Positions 42,916 through 51,474 of a DNA stretch of 64,000 nucleotides are shown here, in pieces; the first letter of the stretch is position 1; each line of letters opens with the position of its first letter. A program made the position numbers and the translations under genes. This stretch comes from an uncultured Candidatus Melainabacteria bacterium (GTDB lineage: Bacteria > Cyanobacteriota > Vampirovibrionia > Gastranaerophilales > Gastranaerophilaceae): contig CAKVIC010000013.1 of assembly GCA_934754655.1 (NCBI GenBank), positions 1 to 64,000 on the forward strand, written 5' to 3'. Below the pieces are notes generated by a model that did not search any database, was not told the origin of the DNA, and saw only the letters and a program-made list of their open reading frames with translations.

Positions 42916-43356
42916 ATGTCAAAAATTACAGTATCAAAAATTGCATGTAAAACCATAGGTGTCGCAGGTTTAGGCTTGGGAATTGCAGACACTTTAAAAG
43001 GTGTTGGCAGATTTTCGACGCGTGGTGCTGAAGATGCTGAAATTGAACATTTATATGATACTTTTGAAACTTCAAGAACTATAGAAAATGAAAGTGATTT
43101 AGCAAATTCTTTGCGTAAAAAAACTGCTGAATTTAGAGATGCTAATCCTTTACCACAAATTTGGGGAAAAATTAAAGGTGGAGCAAAGGGCATGGTTTAT
43201 ATGCTTGGTGTAAACCTGCCAATTTTGGCAAGTTCAGCTTTGGCGCTTGTTTGTAAAGGCTTTTGGTCAAAATTAGGCGCAGTAGGAGTTGGCGCATCCT
43301 TGTTATGGACAATATTGAAGGATGGCTTTGGGATTGGAAAGCCTAAACCTATTTAA
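42916..43356 (+). CDS. Hypothetical small membrane protein
   Basis: 146 residues. An N-terminal hydrophobic Gly-rich stretch ('TIGVAGLGLGIADTL'), a charged middle, and two C-terminal membrane helices ('MLGVNLPILASSALALVC' and 'LGAVGVGASLLWTIL'). Similar in style to the Gly-rich cassette fragments but not clearly homologous. Second gene of the HEAT-like operon. The stop overlaps the convergent neighbour by 4 bp. Confidence 0.7.
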   Translation: MSKITVSKIACKTIGVAGLGLGIADTLKGVGRFSTRGAEDAEIEHLYDTFETSRTIENESDLANSLRKKTAEFRDANPLPQIWGKIKGGAKGMVYMLGVNLPILASSALALVCKGFWSKLGAVGVGASLLWTILKDGFGIGKPKPI

Positions 43357-43748
43357 TCGTTTTGCTTAAATTGGATTAGCTTTTTATTCTTCCCTAAGTA
43401 CAATGGTACCAGAACTTCATGGCATAAATTTGTTTCATTAGGTTTTAAGATCGAGTTTTTTTTTACACCTAAATTATTATTCGAATTTTTTAGCATAAAA
43501 GGTGCAGATAAAAACATTGTAAGAGTTGAAGCAAAAAACCCTAAAATACAAGCATTCAGCCAAGATTTTGTTGCGCAACGACCTATTGCAGTTGTAAAAC
43601 CACCAACAGCAAGTGCAAGTCCGGTTGTACGTATAAATACGTCTTCAGGAGATTGCAACGATAAATTAATAGCTGGATATTGTTTTCTTTTATCCTGTGC
43701 TTTGTAAGAATTTTGAGTCTGTTTTTTGGTATAAATCGGAAGGATCAT
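43353..43748 (-). CDS. Hypothetical membrane protein
   Basis: 131 residues from the ATG at 43748; a GTG two codons upstream is also possible, and AAAGAAAG serves either. Two predicted helices ('TTGLALAVGGFTTAIGRC' and 'ACILGFFASTLTMFLSAPF') are flanked by polar tails. Family unknown. It is tail-to-tail with the preceding plus-strand gene. Confidence 0.65.
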   Translation of the reverse strand: MILPIYTKKQTQNSYKAQDKRKQYPAINLSLQSPEDVFIRTTGLALAVGGFTTAIGRCATKSWLNACILGFFASTLTMFLSAPFMLKNSNNNLGVKKNSILKPNETNLCHEVLVPLYLGKNKKLIQFKQND

Positions 43749-43806
43749 ACGCACACACTTTCTTTTTCTACATTATATATAATAACTCATTTTTTATATT
43801 CTGTAA

Positions 43807-43836
43807 AGAGGGTGTTCAAATTTTGAACACCCTCTT
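43807..43836. terminator. Strong hairpin terminator
   Basis: GAGGGTGTTCAAA paired with TGAACACCCTC (43808-43834), with short T-runs on both sides. Most likely it ends the 43874-44029 small gene on the minus strand. Confidence 0.75.
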
Positions 43837-43873
43837 TTATACCTCTCTCTTAAATTTTAGAACAGACGCCTTA

Positions 43874-44029
43874 TTATTTAATTGCTTGAAGTTTTGTTTG
43901 AACACCTGTTTCATTGTTAATGCTTACTGCGTTAGAAATAGCCATTGCTCGTCGTTTTTTGGCTCCTCTTAATATAAATTCAACACCACTAAAAGTATTA
44001 TTATTTGGTGTAAAAATCTTTTTTAACAT
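43874..44029 (-). CDS. 51-residue protein under a sigma-28-type promoter
   Basis: A short gene in otherwise unannotated DNA. The minus strand reads 'MLKKIFTPNNNTFSGVEFIL', then 'RGAKKRRAMAISNAV' and ends 'GVQTKLQAIK', with GAAAGGA upstream, a consensus FliA-type promoter (44073-44099) and a strong terminator (43807-43836). The complete set of expression signals is the main support. A basic centre (KKRR) and Ser/Asn-rich flanks give no family assignment. It could be a flagellum-linked regulator or secreted peptide, but this is speculation. Confidence 0.65.
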   Translation of the reverse strand: MLKKIFTPNNNTFSGVEFILRGAKKRRAMAISNAVSINNETGVQTKLQAIK

Positions 44030-44072
44030 ATCCGCTTTGTCCTTTCGAATTGAATTATTTGCCGTAATATTT

Positions 44073-44099
44073 ATATCGGCATTTTTCCGAAAAACTTTA
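44073..44099 (-). promoter_or_regulatory. Sigma-28 (FliA-type) promoter
   Basis: Minus strand: TAAAGTTT (44099-44092), 11 bp, GCCGATAT (44080-44073), 43 bp before the small ORF start. The sequence from -35 to -10 closely matches the 26.3-kb site. Confidence 0.85.
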
Positions 44100-44186
44100 G
44101 GATTTTAAAAAGAATCGTTACAAATATTTACAATTTTAGACTGGGTGGATTTAAGAAACAAGTACGAAGTTATAATGCTAAAAAAT

Positions 44187-44765
44187 TTATATACAAATAC
44201 TTTTTTTGTTAATATATTCTAAAACTTTTTCTAAGGCTTTTGCTCTATGAGAAAGTTTATTTTTTTCATTCTCGCTTAGTTCTGCCATTGTTTTGTCAGA
44301 ATTTTTTAACAAAAATATTGGGTCATAGCCAAAACCGTTTATGCCACGTTGTTTTGTTACGATAGAACCTTCACAGACTCCTTTGTATGCAAATTCAACC
44401 TCTCCTTTGGGGTTGATTAAGGTCATTGCGCAATTAAATTCAGCTTTGCGATTTTTACATCCTTCAAGTTCTTTTAAAACCCTGTCAATTCTTTTTTGTG
44501 GTGTTTCAGCATATCGTGCAGAATATATTCCAGGGGCGCCATTTAAAGCTTCTATGCATAAGCCGGAATCATCTGCAAGAGTCCACGTATGCGAAATTTC
44601 CCACGCAGATTTTGCTTTGATTAAAGAATTTTCTTCAAAAGTAAGTCCATTTTCTTCAGGGTCAAATCCTTTTGGTGGCAATATAAAATTAATTCCTGAA
44701 TCTTTTACAATAAAATTCATTTCTTTTACTTTGTGTTCGTTAGATGTCGCTAAAACTATATCCAT
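44187..44765 (-). CDS. rdgB: XTP/dITP diphosphatase (RdgB/HAM1)
   Basis: Hydrolyses non-canonical purine triphosphates (XTP, ITP, dITP) and keeps them out of DNA and RNA. 192 residues, normal length. 'LATSNEHKVKEM', 'TFEENSLIKAKSAWE', 'ADDSGLCIEALNGAPGIYSA' and 'GINGFGYDPIFLL' are family signatures. Starts at the ATG at 44765. It follows the UbiA-type gene by 18 bp on the same strand. Confidence 0.96.
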   Translation of the reverse strand: MDIVLATSNEHKVKEMNFIVKDSGINFILPPKGFDPEENGLTFEENSLIKAKSAWEISHTWTLADDSGLCIEALNGAPGIYSARYAETPQKRIDRVLKELEGCKNRKAEFNCAMTLINPKGEVEFAYKGVCEGSIVTKQRGINGFGYDPIFLLKNSDKTMAELSENEKNKLSHRAKALEKVLEYINKKSICI

Positions 44766-44783
44766 ATATTAATAATCTCCTAT

Positions 44784-45770
44784 TTAAACTGCACAGCTTA
44801 AAATAATTCCTAAAGTTAGTAAAAGTGCAAAATATATCATTAAATTGCGTGCTTGATACATTCTTATCATAAAAGCTGCAGCATTATTTTCTTTCAATTT
44901 TTCTAAATTCTCCATAGGAAAATGATACCATTTATGTTTTGGTACAGAATCGGGGTTTATTGAAAAATCTTTCATTGATGAATATAAATCTAGTGCAAGT
45001 GGAATTGTTAGATATGTTAAAAACACTTGCCAATCAGTTATATTAAAAATACATAAAAATACTATTGAAATGTATGCTAATATCAAAAGATATTTTAATA
45101 TTATAAGCGCATCCAGTTGTGAATTAAAGCGATTTGCGATTGTTTTTTTCCCTTCGTTCAAATCAAATTGGTAATCCATAACCATGTGAATATATAATAG
45201 CGTTATTGTTATTAACATTGTTGGAATAGAAAGCAGAAAAACTTCTTTTGAATAAGTTCCGCACATAACATAATAGACTCCACCAAAGAGCGCGGGGCCA
45301 TAAGCAATGCACAAAAACAATTCTGCTAAACATACTCTTGAGGCTAAAGAATAGCATATAGCAATAATTGCGCCAATTAATGCGTAATAAAAAACTCCGA
45401 TACCACATTTATAAAATAAGAACAATCCAACAATTGCACCTACTGCAAAGCATTTTAGCGCAAAAATTAAAACTTGTTTTTCGCTCATTATGCCATTAAT
45501 TATATATCTGCATTTTGTTTTTTGTGTGTTTTGAAGATACTCTTCTCTATTATATCCTACCTGTTTGGTTAACCATTTATAGTCAATAAAATCATCGGTA
45601 ATATTTGCTCCTAAATGAACAAAACAAAGTCCAATTAATGCTAAGATTCCATACAAAATATTTCCGGAATTTATGTATGAATATACAAAAATTACCAACC
45701 AAGATAAAATTGTCATTGGCAAAGCAAAAAATCTTGAACAATTTAGTAATATCACTATTTTTTTTACCAT
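44784..45770 (-). CDS. UbiA-family prenyltransferase-like protein
   Basis: 328 residues from the ATG at 45770 (GAGGT upstream; a TTG at 45785 adds five). About eight membrane helices. The first Asp motif is 'NITDDFID' and the second 'DYQFDLNEGKKT', both typical of UbiA enzymes that attach prenyl chains to aromatic or other acceptors. MenA is the closest familiar member, but no menaquinone gene is nearby, so the acceptor is not assigned. It lies between cysK and rdgB on the minus strand. Confidence 0.85.
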   Translation of the reverse strand: MVKKIVILLNCSRFFALPMTILSWLVIFVYSYINSGNILYGILALIGLCFVHLGANITDDFIDYKWLTKQVGYNREEYLQNTQKTKCRYIINGIMSEKQVLIFALKCFAVGAIVGLFLFYKCGIGVFYYALIGAIIAICYSLASRVCLAELFLCIAYGPALFGGVYYVMCGTYSKEVFLLSIPTMLITITLLYIHMVMDYQFDLNEGKKTIANRFNSQLDALIILKYLLILAYISIVFLCIFNITDWQVFLTYLTIPLALDLYSSMKDFSINPDSVPKHKWYHFPMENLEKLKENNAAAFMIRMYQARNLMIYFALLLTLGIILSCAV

Positions 45771-45815
45771 AATTTTTAACCTCAAATTTTGTTTAGAAAA
45801 TGCGTTTTGTACATT

Positions 45816-46694
45816 TTAAAACACGGATAAATATCTTTCACCCGAATCCGGAGCTATTGCAACGATTAATTTATTTGGATATTTTTTTTCTAATTTTTTT
45901 GCTGCTAAAACATTTGCGCCGGATGAAATGCCTACAAACATACCATGTTTTTTAGCTAAGTTTTTTGCTTCTTCAATTGCATCATCACCTTTTATTGTTA
46001 AAATACCATCCAAAATATTTTCTTTACATATTTCCGGAATAAAATTTGCTCCAATACCTTGAATTTTATGCGCACCGGCTTTTCCTTCCGTAAATAAAGG
46101 ACTTTCAAACGGCTCAACTCCAAAAACTTTAATTTCCGGTTTTAGTTCCTTCAAATACTTTTTAAGCCCGATTGCTGTTCCGCCAGTTCCGATTCCTGCT
46201 ACAACAATATCAACCTTGCCTTCTGTTGCATCAAAAATTTCTTTTGCTGTTTGTTTATGAGCTTTTGGATTATCCATATTTGAAAATTGCATTGGAATAA
46301 AACTATTCGGATATTTTTTAGAAAGTTCAATAGCTTTGTCTACAGAACCTTGCATTCCTTTTTCTTTTGGAGTTAAAACTAATTCTGCACCATAAGCTGA
46401 AATGCTTTTTTTGCGTTCTTCTGACATGCTTTCCGGCATGCAAATAATTATTCTAAGCCCCATAACTGCGCAGCACATTGCAAGCCCAATGCCCGTGTTT
46501 CCACTGGTTGGTTCGATAATAACTGTATCATTATTAATTTCGCCACGTTCTTGCGCGTATTTTAGCATAGAATATGCAGCTCTATCTTTTATTGAATTTG
46601 AAGGATTAAAATACTCCAGTTTTACGCAAATATTATCATCATATTTTACAAGAGGAGTATTTCCTATAAGTTCTGTAACATTATTATAAATCAT
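45816..46694 (-). CDS. cysK: Cysteine synthase (O-acetylserine sulfhydrylase)
   Basis: PLP enzyme that makes Cys from O-acetylserine and sulfide. 292 residues from the ATG at 46694, with GGAG 6 nt upstream. 'NPSNSIKDRAA' contains the PLP-binding Lys, 'EPTSGNTGIGLA' binds substrate, 'GIGTGGTAIGLKKYLK' binds the phosphate, and 'KIQGIGANFIP' and 'GISSGANV' follow. First Met choice drops four residues encoded from an in-frame TTG. It lies 12 bp after the M49-like gene and is probably co-transcribed. Confidence 0.95.
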   Translation of the reverse strand: MIYNNVTELIGNTPLVKYDDNICVKLEYFNPSNSIKDRAAYSMLKYAQERGEINNDTVIIEPTSGNTGIGLAMCCAVMGLRIIICMPESMSEERKKSISAYGAELVLTPKEKGMQGSVDKAIELSKKYPNSFIPMQFSNMDNPKAHKQTAKEIFDATEGKVDIVVAGIGTGGTAIGLKKYLKELKPEIKVFGVEPFESPLFTEGKAGAHKIQGIGANFIPEICKENILDGILTIKGDDAIEEAKNLAKKHGMFVGISSGANVLAAKKLEKKYPNKLIVAIAPDSGERYLSVF

Positions 46695-46706
46695 TGCTTT
46701 CTCCAA

Positions 46707-48455
46707 TTATTCGGTTATAAGTTTGTCGGCTAAAGGTTCTTCAACCCTGCCATTGAGAGTTTTTGAAACTTTTTTAATATTCTTTGCCATTGTTTCCATT
46801 TCATTTGTCCAAACAAAATTTTGCAAAACGTATTTTTCACCCTTGGCAAAATCACTTTCTATTTGAACTTGAATAATTTCTTTAAGCATTTTTTGTGCTG
46901 TGGTAACCATTTTTTCTATATTTATATCTAAAACGCCATCTTTTGAAATTGTTATCGCTCCTTCTTTTATAAAATAATAATTTTGCATAACTGAACGAAC
47001 TCTATGCGCTTGGCTCATTGTAGGTTTTGATGTCATCATATTGTCTGTTGCATAGGTGACAATAATTTCTCTGCGTTGTTCAGGTGTGTACATTCCGGCA
47101 TTTGTTAACACATCAAGCATCGAAAGTGAAACCATGTCGGCTTTATTTTCTTCTATGATTGATTTGTATTTCCCTAAGCCTTCTGTACCGGATTTTGGCC
47201 CAAGCGAATGACCGTTTTCGTGTCCTACGGTAAACCAATGGTCAGCTTCATCATTATAAAATTTGTGTAATTCAGGGTTTAGCATAACGTCCAAACGTTT
47301 TTTCATTTTTTCTTTAGCATCATCTGAAGTTATTAATCTGATTTGTCTGTGATAAACATTTCTTCGACCACCATCAAGTAATTTTACAGAAAGCTTGTCA
47401 TCGTTTGGCAAATTTTCGGCTAACGTAATTCCGGCGCGAAATTCGCCAACGTCACCTGATACTGTGACTAAATCTGCGTCCACCATTGTTTGTTTAGATT
47501 CCTTATCAGGATTGATATTTTGAACATATTTATCATTAAATGGCATGTTTTGTGCCATTAATGGTAAGAATTTTTTCACATTCAAAATTGCTTCTGTTCC
47601 TTTTTTGTTTATGATTCCGACTCTTCCCCCGAGAAAATCTTTTGCAACCGGCGTAATATTATTTTCATCTAATAATTTTTTCAATTCTGAATTTTCAATA
47701 ACGCTTTCAGTTAATTCATCAGAATAATTTTCTCGCGTAATCGTAAATTCTAATGGGGTATTTTGTAAAGTCGCCCATTTTTTGTCTGCATAAGCATCAA
47801 GCATTGGGTCTGCTGTTCTTAAAGCTTTTGCTTGCAATTCTAAAAATTCATTAAAATCTTTATTTGTAGAAACTTTGGCAGCTTTTTCAATTTCATCAGC
47901 CATAATTGCAAAATCTGCGCTAAATTTATCAATATAATCAATTGCTTTTAAAAATTCACCATCTCTTTCAACAACACTGCGTTGATTTAAAATCTTCTCA
48001 ACTTCTTTTGTATTTCCGTTCTTTAGCATTTTTATTAAAATTTTATGGAATTCTTCTTTTTCTAAATCTTGAGGATATATTCCTTTTCCAGCACGCATTT
48101 TAATCCCTTTTGCAAGCTCTACCATGTGAGATTCTCTATCAAGTGCGCAAACGCCTTTTTGTCCGTCAAATAAAATTTTTGTCAGTTTTGCTTTTTCGTT
48201 TCCGTTCTCAATTTCTCTTTCTAAAAATTCTTTAAACGGTAAATTATGAGGGTTATCAAGTTGCATATTTATTTTATCTAATAATCTTGCCGCTTTTACA
48301 AGATGTTTAAGCGCTTGTTTGTCACCTTCTTGGAGTGTAAGATATTCCGGCGCGTCAACTGCCAGCATTTTTTTTGTTGTTAAGTAATCTTTATTAGTTC
48401 TTTTTTGAAGTTCTTCTAAGCTTAGATTAATTTCATAAGCAATTCCGTTTTTCAT
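46707..48455 (-). CDS. Zinc metallopeptidase, dipeptidyl-peptidase III (M49)-like
   Basis: 582 residues, cytosolic. 'WFTVGHENGHSLG' holds an HExxH zinc site, and 'IIEENKADMVSL' about 25 residues later matches the EExxAD third-ligand motif of M49 peptidases and their relatives. The classical M49 motif is HExxxH, so this is a variant or a sister family. It likely trims short peptides. AGAGG precedes the ATG. A TGTTATAAT extended -10 lies about 40 bp upstream. First gene of the run leading to cysK, ubiA and rdgB. Confidence 0.78.
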   Translation of the reverse strand: MKNGIAYEINLSLEELQKRTNKDYLTTKKMLAVDAPEYLTLQEGDKQALKHLVKAARLLDKINMQLDNPHNLPFKEFLEREIENGNEKAKLTKILFDGQKGVCALDRESHMVELAKGIKMRAGKGIYPQDLEKEEFHKILIKMLKNGNTKEVEKILNQRSVVERDGEFLKAIDYIDKFSADFAIMADEIEKAAKVSTNKDFNEFLELQAKALRTADPMLDAYADKKWATLQNTPLEFTITRENYSDELTESVIENSELKKLLDENNITPVAKDFLGGRVGIINKKGTEAILNVKKFLPLMAQNMPFNDKYVQNINPDKESKQTMVDADLVTVSGDVGEFRAGITLAENLPNDDKLSVKLLDGGRRNVYHRQIRLITSDDAKEKMKKRLDVMLNPELHKFYNDEADHWFTVGHENGHSLGPKSGTEGLGKYKSIIEENKADMVSLSMLDVLTNAGMYTPEQRREIIVTYATDNMMTSKPTMSQAHRVRSVMQNYYFIKEGAITISKDGVLDINIEKMVTTAQKMLKEIIQVQIESDFAKGEKYVLQNFVWTNEMETMAKNIKKVSKTLNGRVEEPLADKLITE

Positions 48456-48542
48456 ATAAACCTCTTTTCTTATTTGATTCTATTTTATAAAACGATTATA
48501 ACACATTATAAGTGTTGTAAGAAAATAAAAAAAATATTCCAA

Positions 48543-48571
48543 TTGCGTTCATTTTATTTTTCTGTTATCAT
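48543..48571 (+). promoter_or_regulatory. Promoter of fabI
   Basis: TTGCGT (48543-48548), 17 bp, TATCAT (48566-48571) with an upstream TGT giving an extended -10. The fabI ATG is 33 bp downstream. Confidence 0.55.
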
Positions 48572-48604
48572 ACCTCAAGTAAAAATGAAAAGAGGAGTAT
48601 TATC

Positions 48605-49408
48605 ATGGGTCTAATGACAGGTAAAAAAGGTATAATTTTTGGAGTTTCTAATACACATGGTATAGCTTATGCAATTGCACAAAGACTATTTGAAGAAGGT
48701 GCAGATATTGCATTTACTTATGCAGGAGAAGTTATGGAAAAAAGAGTTCGCCCACTTGCTGAGGGAATGAATTCTAAACTTATAATGAATTGTGATGTTA
48801 CTAAAGAAGATGAAATAAAAGCTGTTTTCGATGAATGCGAAAAAGTATACGGTAAATTAGATTTTGTTGTTCATGCAGTTGCATTTGCGCAAAGAGAAGA
48901 TTTGCAAGGAAGATTTATTGATACTTCTAAACAAGGTTGGGATACTGCTTTGGGTGTAAGTTCATATTCTTTAGTTTCTATTTGCAAAAATGCAGAACCT
49001 TTGTTAAACGAGGGTGCTTCTGTATTTGCTCTTACTTATTTAGGTTCAGAATATGCAGTTGCAAACTATAACGTTATGGGTGTCGCAAAAGCGGCTCTAG
49101 AATCTTCTATGAGATATTTAGCAGTTGATTTAGGTAAAAAGGGAATTAGAGTTAATTGTTTGTCATCAGGTGCTGTTAAAACTCTTGCATCAAGCGGAAT
49201 TGCAGGTTTTGGAAGAATGCTAAAAGCTGCTGCTGCAAAATCACCTTTACAAAGAAATGTTGCATTACAAGATGTTGGTAATGCCGGTTTATATTTAGCT
49301 TCTGATTTATCAAGCGGTACGACAGGCGAAGTTATTTATGTTGATTGCGGTTGCCGTTCAGTATACGCATCTATTGAAGAAATGGAATTAATGTCAAGAG
49401 AAAATTAA
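48605..49408 (+). CDS. fabI: Enoyl-ACP reductase FabI
   Basis: Last reductive step of type II fatty-acid elongation, NAD(P)H-dependent. 267 residues. 'KKGIIFGVSNTHGIAYAIA' is the FabI cofactor site, 'HAVAFAQRED' follows, and 'YAVANYNVMGVAKAALES' carries the active-site Tyr and Lys (Y-x6-K). The C-terminus 'GEVIYVDCGCRSV' is family-typical. GAGGAG is the ribosome site. FabI is the target of triclosan-type inhibitors. Followed 11 bp later by a thioredoxin-like gene. Confidence 0.95.
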   Translation: MGLMTGKKGIIFGVSNTHGIAYAIAQRLFEEGADIAFTYAGEVMEKRVRPLAEGMNSKLIMNCDVTKEDEIKAVFDECEKVYGKLDFVVHAVAFAQREDLQGRFIDTSKQGWDTALGVSSYSLVSICKNAEPLLNEGASVFALTYLGSEYAVANYNVMGVAKAALESSMRYLAVDLGKKGIRVNCLSSGAVKTLASSGIAGFGRMLKAAAAKSPLQRNVALQDVGNAGLYLASDLSSGTTGEVIYVDCGCRSVYASIEEMELMSREN

Positions 49409-49419
49409 GGAATTTTAAA

Positions 49420-49809
49420 ATGAAAAAAGTTTTAAATATGTTAATAGTGACGTTAATGTTAGTAGGTACAATGGTTTCCGTTTTTGCAATGGAATATCCG
49501 GAGGCTTTCAGTCAATGTAAACAAAAACCGATGATGCTTTTAATATATGCTGATTGGGCTGATGGATATCAACAAGCGCTCACTAATTTTAATAATATCC
49601 AGAATTTATATCCGAAGGATTTTAATTATGTAAAAATGAATATTGCTGATAAAAGCGCAAAGGAATATAATAAAAGGTTTCCGTTCGAAGTAAACTTGCC
49701 TTATGCAATTATGATGAAAAATGGTGGAACGATTGCAAGATATATAAAAGGCTCTTGTGTTAGCGATATGGCATGTTATGAAAAATCAATCAAATTTTTC
49801 ATTCATTAA
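49420..49809 (+). CDS. Secreted thioredoxin-fold protein lacking CxxC
   Basis: 129 residues with a signal peptide (1-23). The mature part follows a thioredoxin pattern: 'MMLLIYADWADGYQQAL', where the redox CxxC is replaced by ADGYQ, then 'FNYVKMNIADKSAKEYNKRF' and the cis-Pro region 'VNLPYAIMMKNGGTIARYI'. Two Cys near the C-terminus (CVSDMAC) could form a disulfide. Without the CxxC it is probably not an oxidoreductase. AAGGAAT precedes the ATG. It shares the fabI transcript. Confidence 0.75.
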   Translation: MKKVLNMLIVTLMLVGTMVSVFAMEYPEAFSQCKQKPMMLLIYADWADGYQQALTNFNNIQNLYPKDFNYVKMNIADKSAKEYNKRFPFEVNLPYAIMMKNGGTIARYIKGSCVSDMACYEKSIKFFIH

Positions 49810-49824
49810 AAGTTCTAAAACTAT

Positions 49825-49864
49825 TAAAAAAAACACCAACTCATTTTTTAGAATTGGTGTTTTT
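49825..49864. terminator. Bidirectional terminator
   Basis: AAACACCAA/TTGGTGTTT stem (49831-49862) with A-run and T-run on either side, between the convergent thioredoxin-like and dehydratase-related genes. Confidence 0.88.
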
Positions 49865-49870
49865 ATTTGT

Positions 49871-50998
49871 TTAAACTCTTGTTTTATCTTTTGCAATTTT
49901 AGCGCGTTTTTTGCGTCGCATTAAGTCTACAAATGCTTCTAAACGCGTTATATATCCGGCACGTCCGGTTTGTTCATCCATAATTAAAGCTAATATTGGT
50001 ATGTCATGGTCTTCACGCATTGTTGGGAAAATATTTTGTGACATAATTTCTGGCATGCAAGTAAAAGGTGAAATATGAATTATTCCGTCTTTTCCTTTTT
50101 CGTCTGCAAAAACAACATCGGAAATGCATTCTAATGCATCGCCGCCGATATCGCGCATTAAATAAGGTTTTGCCATTCTTTCAGCTCTTTGTAAATGTGT
50201 TTCAGGCCCGCGGAAAGCTTTAGGGATAATTGCATCTTTTAAAAAGCTACCAACGGTTAAACTTCTCCTTGTTTGAACGCCCAACCTGCCCAGCTCGCGT
50301 TCAATGTATTGATTTGAAAATTCGTCGTTCACTAAAAATATTTCGCCGGTTAAATCAACGTGTAAAACTTCACGATTTTCATCAATTTCAGTTTTTTCAA
50401 TTTGCTTTAGGGCTTCTTCATAAGCTTTTTTCAAATCTCTTGTGTGCTCAACTTTGTCAATAATTTTTAGTGCTTTTTTATAGTTTTTTTCAGCGTCGCC
50501 AAAATGAATTTCGCGTGCACGGTAATAGGCAAGAGCTTTGTCCAAATCATCTATTGCAAAGATTTTGCGCATTGTGATGTTTATCGCTCTCATAATTAAA
50601 ATAGGGTCATTTTTACCGGAAATATCGCGTAAAAAATTATATAACCCTTTTATTCCATCATAAAGGGAAAGCTCAATATAATTAGCTTTGTAGCCCAAAT
50701 CTTTTAGGGTGTTATAAATGTTATTGCCGTATTCCCCTAATCTGCAAATTCCGGGTGAAGTAATCATTGCAACATAATCTGCGCCCCCTTCAATTGCTTC
50801 AATAAAATTTCCTAAAATAAGCTTGTATGGTAAACATATTGCTTCGGGAGAATTTTTTGTGCCATAAGATAAAGTTCGCTTACTTGTGTATGGCGGAATG
50901 AAAGGTTCTACTCCAATTTTTTTAAGGCCTGCAGCCCAAGCTATTGAAATAGTTCCCATGTGCGGAAACGCAACTTTGATTTTTTTATTTTTGGACAT
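49871..50998 (-). CDS. 2-hydroxyacyl-CoA dehydratase / activase-related protein
   Basis: 375 residues. It resembles the DUF2229-like segment found in large acyl-CoA dehydratase activase-related proteins: 'VAFPHMGTISIAWAAGLKKIG', 'SPEAICLPYKLILGNFIEAI', 'ADYVAMITSPGICRLGEYG' and 'IHISPFTCMPEIMSQNIFP'. Conserved Cys in these motifs could bind a 4Fe-4S cluster. No ATPase activase (BcrA/HgdC type) is adjacent, so substrate and partner are unknown. Its presence fits an anaerobe. GGGGATTT precedes the start. Confidence 0.82.
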   Translation of the reverse strand: MSKNKKIKVAFPHMGTISIAWAAGLKKIGVEPFIPPYTSKRTLSYGTKNSPEAICLPYKLILGNFIEAIEGGADYVAMITSPGICRLGEYGNNIYNTLKDLGYKANYIELSLYDGIKGLYNFLRDISGKNDPILIMRAINITMRKIFAIDDLDKALAYYRAREIHFGDAEKNYKKALKIIDKVEHTRDLKKAYEEALKQIEKTEIDENREVLHVDLTGEIFLVNDEFSNQYIERELGRLGVQTRRSLTVGSFLKDAIIPKAFRGPETHLQRAERMAKPYLMRDIGGDALECISDVVFADEKGKDGIIHISPFTCMPEIMSQNIFPTMREDHDIPILALIMDEQTGRAGYITRLEAFVDLMRRKKRAKIAKDKTRV

Positions 50999-51157
50999 TA
51001 TTAAATCCCCTCTTGTCAGTTATTTTATTATAACCTAAAAAAAATATTGTTTTCAAAATAATTTTGTAACAGGTCTTTTAAAATAAAAATATTTATGATA
51101 TGATTATTTTAGTGTCGAAAAGGTAGTAATATCTTGAAAGACAAATATAATTGCCTT

Positions 51158-51250
51158 GGAGAAGTGGCCGAGTAGGCTTAAGGCGGCACCCTGCTAAGGT
51201 GTTGTATGGGGTAACCTGTACCGTGGGTTCGAATCCCACCTTCTCCGCCA
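51158..51250 (+). tRNA. tRNA-Ser (GCT anticodon)
   Basis: 93 nt including an encoded CCA. The acceptor stem GGAGAAG/CTTCTCC is perfect, the D-arm is GCCGAG...TAAGGC, the anticodon loop is CTGCTAA (GCT), there is a long class II variable arm, and the T-arm is GGGTTCGAATCCC. Reads AGC/AGT codons. A terminator follows directly. Confidence 0.97.
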
Positions 51251-51255
51251 TTTAG

Positions 51256-51291
51256 AATCCTGAAGCTGTTGAGGTTTCAGGATTTTTTTAT
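51256..51291 (+). terminator. Terminator of tRNA-Ser
   Basis: AATCCTGAA paired with TTTCAGGATT around a 10-nt loop, followed by seven Ts. Confidence 0.88.
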
Positions 51292-51305
51292 TTTGTTGTA
51301 TTTTG

Positions 51306-51328
51306 AGTGCCTTATTTTAGAATATGAT
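51306..51328 (+). repeat. Left 23-bp direct repeat of a 3.1-kb segment
   Basis: AGTGCCTTATT...GAATATGAT, identical to 54372-54394 and in the same orientation. It lies 55 bp past the tRNA-Ser end. The two copies bracket the ADP-ribosyltransferase-like gene and the RAYT and may be recombination or attachment sites. Confidence 0.75.
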
Positions 51329-51364
51329 TATAGTTTATCAGGACATTTTGGATGGTCGTTTTTA

Positions 51365-51410
51365 GGCAGAGGTGCCGAGGTGTTAGGACTTTAAGGCGGA
51401 TTTATAGTGT
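51365..51410 (+). pseudogene. tRNA-Ser/Leu-like 5' fragment
   Basis: Contains GGTGCCGAGGTGTTAGG then CTTTAAGGCGG, strikingly like the tRNA-Ser 5' half (GTGGCCGAGTAGGCTTAAGG), but no anticodon arm, T-arm or acceptor partner follows. Probably a tRNA remnant left by recombination. The rest of the 51.3-51.65 kb gap holds a partial dispersed repeat and several TTGCAC words, with no gene. Confidence 0.35.
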
Positions 51411-51474
51411 TGAGATTTACCGGTCTTTTCTTGCACTTTTGTCCTTAATTTTGCACTAAATTGCACTAATTTTC

